The translations under genes and the position numbers were made by a program. A stretch of 32,918 nt of DNA from a bacterium (GTDB taxonomy: Bacteria; Campylobacterota; Campylobacteria; Campylobacterales; Sulfurovaceae): the NCBI GenBank assembly GCA_018822805.1, contig JAHJJU010000026.1, forward strand, positions 1 through 32,918, read 5' to 3'. Within the stretch, counting starts at the first letter, position 1. Each line of letters opens with the position of its first letter. A model generated the notes under the pieces. The model ran no database searches. It worked only from the letters and a program-made list of their open reading frames with translations, and was not told the origin of the DNA. Below are positions 29,944-32,918 of this stretch, piece by piece.

Positions 29944-31380
29944 ATGAAAAACATATTAAAAGCATTAGCTTTCTTAAGCTTGGCTTTTTCAATGGCTCAA
30001 GCCGAAAATATTGACTCTTCAATAGTAAAAATATATACGGTTTCTAAAAGTACAGATTATATGGAACCTTGGAACAGTTCTATTAGCCGATCAAGTGGGT
30101 CAGGAAGTATTATTTCCGGAAATCGTATTTTGACAAATGCTCATGTGGTAGCCAATGAAACATTTTTAGAAGTAAAAAAATATGGAGATACTAAACGGTA
30201 TCAGGCAGAAGTTTTAGAGGTTTCACATGACACCGATTTGGCACTTTTAGAGGTTAAAGATAAGGAATTTTTTAAAGATGTTCAACCTTTGGATTTTGGT
30301 AATTTACCAAAAATGCAAGACAAAGTAACAGTGTATGGTTACCCTATGGGTGGAAATACGATTTCTGTAAGTACGGGTATTGTCTCAAGGATTGAACATA
30401 ATCAATATGCACACAGTGCTAAACGGTTTTTAGCCATTCAGATTGATGCAGCGATCAATCCCGGAAACTCAGGAGGACCGAGTATCTCAAATGGGAAGAT
30501 TGTCGGTGTGGTAATGCAGGGCATTACTTTTTCTCAAAGTATTGGGTACATGGTTCCTGTTGATGTTATTCAACACTTCTTGAAAGATGTTGAAGACGGA
30601 AGACATGATGGTTTTCCTAAATTGGGTATTATGACCGATAAAATTGAAAACCCAACACTGAAAGAGTATTATAAACTCGATGAGAAAGAAGGGGGCATTT
30701 TAGTTGTAGATATTGTACATAACTCTATTTTGAAAGATGTGTTAAAAAAAGAGGATATTATTACAGCGATTGATGGACATAAAATAGAGAGTGATGGTAC
30801 GGTTGAGTTTAGAGAGAAACAGTACACCCATTTTAAATATTTTATAGATGTCCATCAGTATGGTGATGAAGTAAAGTTGGATGTGCTTCGTAAGGGCAAA
30901 AAAATGACATTGAAAGTGACCTTACCCAAGCGTTCAAGTGCAGAGTATTCGACCTATTCGAGATTAGAGCATGACAAGATGCCAAGCTATTTTATGTTGG
31001 GTGGGTATGTGTTTTCTCCCATTACTCAAAACCTTTTAAATGCATCAATGAGTCCGGTGTTAGAGTTACGTTATAGAGCAACAAAGTTTCCTACTAAAGA
31101 GAAACAAGAGTTGGTGGTTCTCTTAAAAGTGTTGGCAGCAGAACACAGTCGTGGAGATTATGGCATCAGTCTTTGGCATATAGAAAAAGTAAATGGTCAA
31201 GATTTTAAAGACTTTAAAGAGTTTTATAGATTGGTAATGGATTCTAAAGAGAAGTATATTGTACTCGAAGATGAAGATGGGGCTAAAGTAGTAATTGACA
31301 AAGAAAAAGCATTAGCTACGGAAGAGGAACTGTTGAAACGTTACAGTATTAAAGCCAATAAGTCTGATGATTTAATGTAA
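29944..31380 (+). CDS. Periplasmic HtrA-like serine protease with PDZ domains
   Basis: A 478-residue exported protease. The signal peptide covers about residues 1-20 (cut after AQA). The trypsin-like domain (about 22-220) has the complete triad: His67 in TNAHVV, Asp98 in HDTDLALLEV and Ser176 in NPGNSGGP. A PDZ domain follows (about 225-320, with KEGGILVVDIVHNS and LKKEDIITAIDGH), then a second PDZ-like region (about 345-455, with ISLWHIEKVNGQDFKDFKEF). It likely degrades or refolds damaged proteins in the periplasm, as Deg/HtrA proteases do. The shape is close to plant and bacterial Deg-type enzymes with an extended C-terminal half, so it may be separate from a classical DegP elsewhere in the genome. 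It is preceded by AAAGG and convergent with rpsR. Confidence 0.92.
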   Translation: MKNILKALAFLSLAFSMAQAENIDSSIVKIYTVSKSTDYMEPWNSSISRSSGSGSIISGNRILTNAHVVANETFLEVKKYGDTKRYQAEVLEVSHDTDLALLEVKDKEFFKDVQPLDFGNLPKMQDKVTVYGYPMGGNTISVSTGIVSRIEHNQYAHSAKRFLAIQIDAAINPGNSGGPSISNGKIVGVVMQGITFSQSIGYMVPVDVIQHFLKDVEDGRHDGFPKLGIMTDKIENPTLKEYYKLDEKEGGILVVDIVHNSILKDVLKKEDIITAIDGHKIESDGTVEFREKQYTHFKYFIDVHQYGDEVKLDVLRKGKKMTLKVTLPKRSSAEYSTYSRLEHDKMPSYFMLGGYVFSPITQNLLNASMSPVLELRYRATKFPTKEKQELVVLLKVLAAEHSRGDYGISLWHIEKVNGQDFKDFKEFYRLVMDSKEKYIVLEDEDGAKVVIDKEKALATEEELLKRYSIKANKSDDLM

Positions 31381-31402
31381 GTGGGGGGATAGGATTTTTT
31401 AA

Positions 31403-31430
31403 ATTCACCCTCTAAGTTTAGAGAGTGAAT
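31403..31430 (-). terminator. Terminator between convergent rpsR and the protease gene
   Basis: An 11-bp stem with one mismatch (ATTCACCCTCT / AGAGAGTGAAT) and a 6-base loop. On the minus strand it follows the rpsR stop and runs into TTTAAAAAAT. It may act in both directions. Confidence 0.55.
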
Positions 31431-31446
31431 AGAAGAGAGTTGTTAT

Positions 31447-31710
31447 CTATTTAATCAACTCAAATGGGTTTTCCACAACATTCTTTCTATCAACAATGTA
31501 TGGAATAAGAGCAGTTTGTCTGGCTCTTTTAATAGCTATAGTAACAAGCTCTTGGTGTCTTTTACAGTTTCCTGTTAATCTTCTTGGCATGATTTTAAAT
31601 CTTTCACTTAATGAAAACTTTAATAGGTTTAAATCTTTATAGTCAATAAAATCAACTTTCATTTCACAATATTTACAATATCTTTTTTTGAACTTTCTTC
31701 TTTCTGCCAT
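31447..31710 (-). CDS. rpsR: Ribosomal protein bS18
   Basis: An 87-residue small-subunit protein that pairs with bS6 on the platform of the 30S subunit. The N terminus has [11 protein letters not shown] and a later GNCKRH, so cysteine pairs typical of the zinc-ribbon form are partly kept. The middle block [25 protein letters not shown] is the family signature. It is the last gene of rpsF-ssb-rpsR, 10 bases after ssb, and is followed by a hairpin terminator. Confidence 0.98.
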   Translation of the reverse strand: MAERRKFKKRYCKYCEMKVDFIDYKDLNLLKFSLSERFKIMPRRLTGNCKRHQELVTIAIKRARQTALIPYIVDRKNVVENPFELIK

Positions 31711-31720
31711 GGGTTATCTC

Positions 31721-32299
31721 CTAAAATGGTATCTCATCGTCATCGATGTCGATTTCTGGAACAGACGGTTGTGTCGGTTGTTGAGTTGCTGGAGAAGGTC
31801 GTTGTTGTGGAGCTTGAGGTTGACCATAACCTTGCTGTTGAGGAGCATTATAAGCACTGCTATCATATCCTCCGGCATTGTTATTACCATAAGCACCTTG
31901 GTTTTGTCCACCGTAGTTGTTTTGGCTTGGTTGGTCACCGTATCCGTTGTTATTGTTAGGGTTCTGGCTGTCTGCCTTGGTATCTAACATCTGTAGGGTC
32001 TCTACAGTTACAGCGTGTTTGCTTCTTTTACTTCCATCTTGTGCAGTCCACTGTTGAAATACAAGTCGTCCGTCTACTAAAACTTTGCTCCCCTTACGAA
32101 GGTATTGGTTTGCTATTTCAGCTGTACGCCCAAAAAATGTTAAGTCGATGAACATTACTTCATCTTTTTGTTCTCCTGTCGGTGTTTTCCACTTTCGGCT
32201 TGTTGCAATTCCAACATTACCTACTGCTGAACCACCTTGAGAGTATCTTATCTCAACATCTCTTGTAAGGTTTCCTACCAATACTACTTTGTTATACAT
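31721..32299 (-). CDS. ssb: Single-stranded DNA-binding protein
   Basis: A 192-residue SSB protecting single-stranded DNA in replication and repair. The OB fold spans about residues 1-105 (MYNKVVLVGNLTRDVEIRYS, then FIDLTFFGRTAEIANQYLRKG). A flexible Gly/Asn/Gln-rich linker (about 113-180) follows, then the acidic tip DIDDDEIPF that recruits partner proteins. It lies between rpsF and rpsR with 18- and 10-base gaps, the standard bacterial operon. The ATG has AGGAG close upstream. The repetitive linker produces several false open frames on the other strands. Confidence 0.98.
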   Translation of the reverse strand: MYNKVVLVGNLTRDVEIRYSQGGSAVGNVGIATSRKWKTPTGEQKDEVMFIDLTFFGRTAEIANQYLRKGSKVLVDGRLVFQQWTAQDGSKRSKHAVTVETLQMLDTKADSQNPNNNNGYGDQPSQNNYGGQNQGAYGNNNAGGYDSSAYNAPQQQGYGQPQAPQQRPSPATQQPTQPSVPEIDIDDDEIPF

Positions 32300-32317
32300 G
32301 GGGTTTCTCCTAAGGTT

Positions 32318-32725
32318 TTACGCTTCTGCCGTTTCGGTTGCAGGTGCTTCAGTTACTACGGGTGTTTCTTCTACTTTCGCAGGTGTTTCACTTTTGTTTG
32401 CTGCAGCTACAAGCTTTTCAAATTGTGCAACTTCTTTTTGCTTAGTATATCTAACTGTAAGGTATTTAATTACCTCTTCGTTAAACTTTAAGTTTCTTTC
32501 AAGTTCGCCAATTACCGTACCGGCTGCTTTAAAATAAACGATGGTGTAAACACCTCTTTCATTTTTTTCAACAGGATAAGCAAGTTTTCTCATACCCATA
32601 TTATTGGTAGCAAGAATTTCAGCACCTTCACGTACAAGAATCTCTTCGATTTTTGCAATGTTTGCTGCTGTCTCTTCATCTGTTAATGTAGGTTTAAGTA
32701 CATACAGTGTTTCGTAGTTGTTCAT
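32318..32725 (-). CDS. rpsF: Ribosomal protein bS6
   Basis: A 135-residue protein of the 30S platform, partner of bS18. It begins MNNYETLYVLKPTLTDEE. The ferredoxin-like core covers about residues 1-98, including NMGMRKLAYPVEKNERGVYTI. The last ~25 residues form an acidic, Ala/Pro/Thr-rich tail (KVEETPVVTEAPATE) longer than in many bS6 proteins but like the glutamate tails known in others. It is the first gene of rpsF-ssb-rpsR. AAGGA lies seven bases before the ATG. Confidence 0.97.
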   Translation of the reverse strand: MNNYETLYVLKPTLTDEETAANIAKIEEILVREGAEILATNNMGMRKLAYPVEKNERGVYTIVYFKAAGTVIGELERNLKFNEEVIKYLTVRYTKQKEVAQFEKLVAAANKSETPAKVEETPVVTEAPATETAEA

Positions 32726-32758
32726 TATGTTCCTTTTGGTTTAATAGCCCATTTAAAT

Positions 32759-32774
32759 ATAGTCAAGTGACTAT
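32759..32774 (-). promoter_or_regulatory. Palindrome in the rpsF leader
   Basis: ATAGTCA-AG-TGACTAT is a 7-bp perfect inverted repeat with a 2-base centre, 33 bases before the rpsF start. It could be an operator, or a hairpin of an autoregulatory leader such as the known S6:S18-binding type. I cannot confirm the conserved internal bases of that motif. Confidence 0.3.
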
Positions 32775-32806
32775 CCAAAAAAATGAGCAAGAATTTTGGA
32801 AGCAGT

Positions 32807-32812
32807 ATATTA
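32807..32812 (-). promoter_or_regulatory. Candidate -10 element for rpsF-ssb-rpsR
   Basis: On the minus strand TGC-TAATAT lies about 81 bases before rpsF. It would place the palindrome at 32759-32774 inside the transcript leader. Other AT-rich boxes upstream are possible. Confidence 0.25.
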
Positions 32813-32918
32813 GCATATTATCTATTCATCCTAACTAAATATATGCCAAATTTTGTTATAAAAAATGGTATACAAGAGATGTTTAATTTTATTTATAAAA
32901 ATAATCTTAAAATAAATA

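Noticed and set aside
31688-32537. Open frames on both strands over ssb and rpsF
   Set aside because: They arise from the repetitive Gly/Asn/Gln linker of SSB and the Ala-rich tail of bS6; none has a ribosome site or family match.
32783-32918. Plus-strand frame open from ATG 32783 to the window end (45 codons)
   Set aside because: There is no ribosome site and the composition is simple AT-rich sequence in an intergenic region; with the rest outside the window it cannot be supported as a gene.
1-32918. CRISPR arrays, tRNA or rRNA genes, insertion sequences with transposase
   Set aside because: No regularly spaced repeats, no tRNA-like cloverleaf or rRNA stretches and no transposase or integrase reading frames were seen.

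Overview
The window is AT-rich and looks like chromosomal DNA of a Campylobacterota (Epsilonproteobacteria) member, probably a free-living lineage near Sulfurovum, Sulfurimonas or Arcobacter. I infer this from the protein style, the monomeric NADP isocitrate dehydrogenase, the rpsF-ssb-rpsR cluster and AT-rich promoters with TGC-TATAAT-type -10 elements. No rRNA, tRNA or CRISPR array was found. The genus is a judgement from memory, not a search result.

Layout. 1-884 is a scar region: an intact small antitoxin-like gene, a PIN toxin gene with its middle deleted, and a detached 3' end of an icd gene. 885-2435 encodes an AAA-ATPase-like/PD-(D/E)XK protein lying between that icd fragment and the full icd (2488-4668, minus). 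4824-10039 (minus) holds a small membrane protein, a VWA-domain lipoprotein and dnaE. The dnaE upstream gap contains a decayed nucleotidyltransferase-like fragment. 10413-12233 (plus) is a two-gene sensor: an H-NOX haem protein and a hybrid histidine kinase with no sensor domain of its own. 12358-16356 (minus) is a very large secreted glycoside hydrolase carrying both a GH5 and a GH9 catalytic domain, unexpected in this phylum. 16517-17119 is a LysE-family exporter.

17269-25210 is a tightly packed six-gene type I restriction-modification cassette: a half-size HsdS, HsdM, a RhuM-like/phospholipase-D-like fusion, a full HsdS, HsdR and a YgjP-type metallopeptidase. Four of the five junctions overlap and the fifth has a 1-nt gap, so it was probably built as one transcription unit. 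The RhuM-PLD protein, with a 25-nt near-perfect palindrome (12-bp arms) inside its own gene, and the half HsdS are the least explained parts and the best candidates for something new.

25238-32725 is mostly housekeeping: a membrane metallophosphoesterase, a nitroreductase, a DJ-1/PfpI protein, an AGCS amino acid/sodium symporter, efp, a periplasmic HtrA-like protease, and rpsR-ssb-rpsF (minus).

Small hairpin repeats sharing a GTAGG...GCC...TGTC design, with compensating stem changes, occur after the kinase gene and twice (inverted) between the symporter and efp. Together with the icd duplication and the toxin and nucleotidyltransferase relics, they show that 1-2490 and 10040-17270 are the plastic parts of this window.
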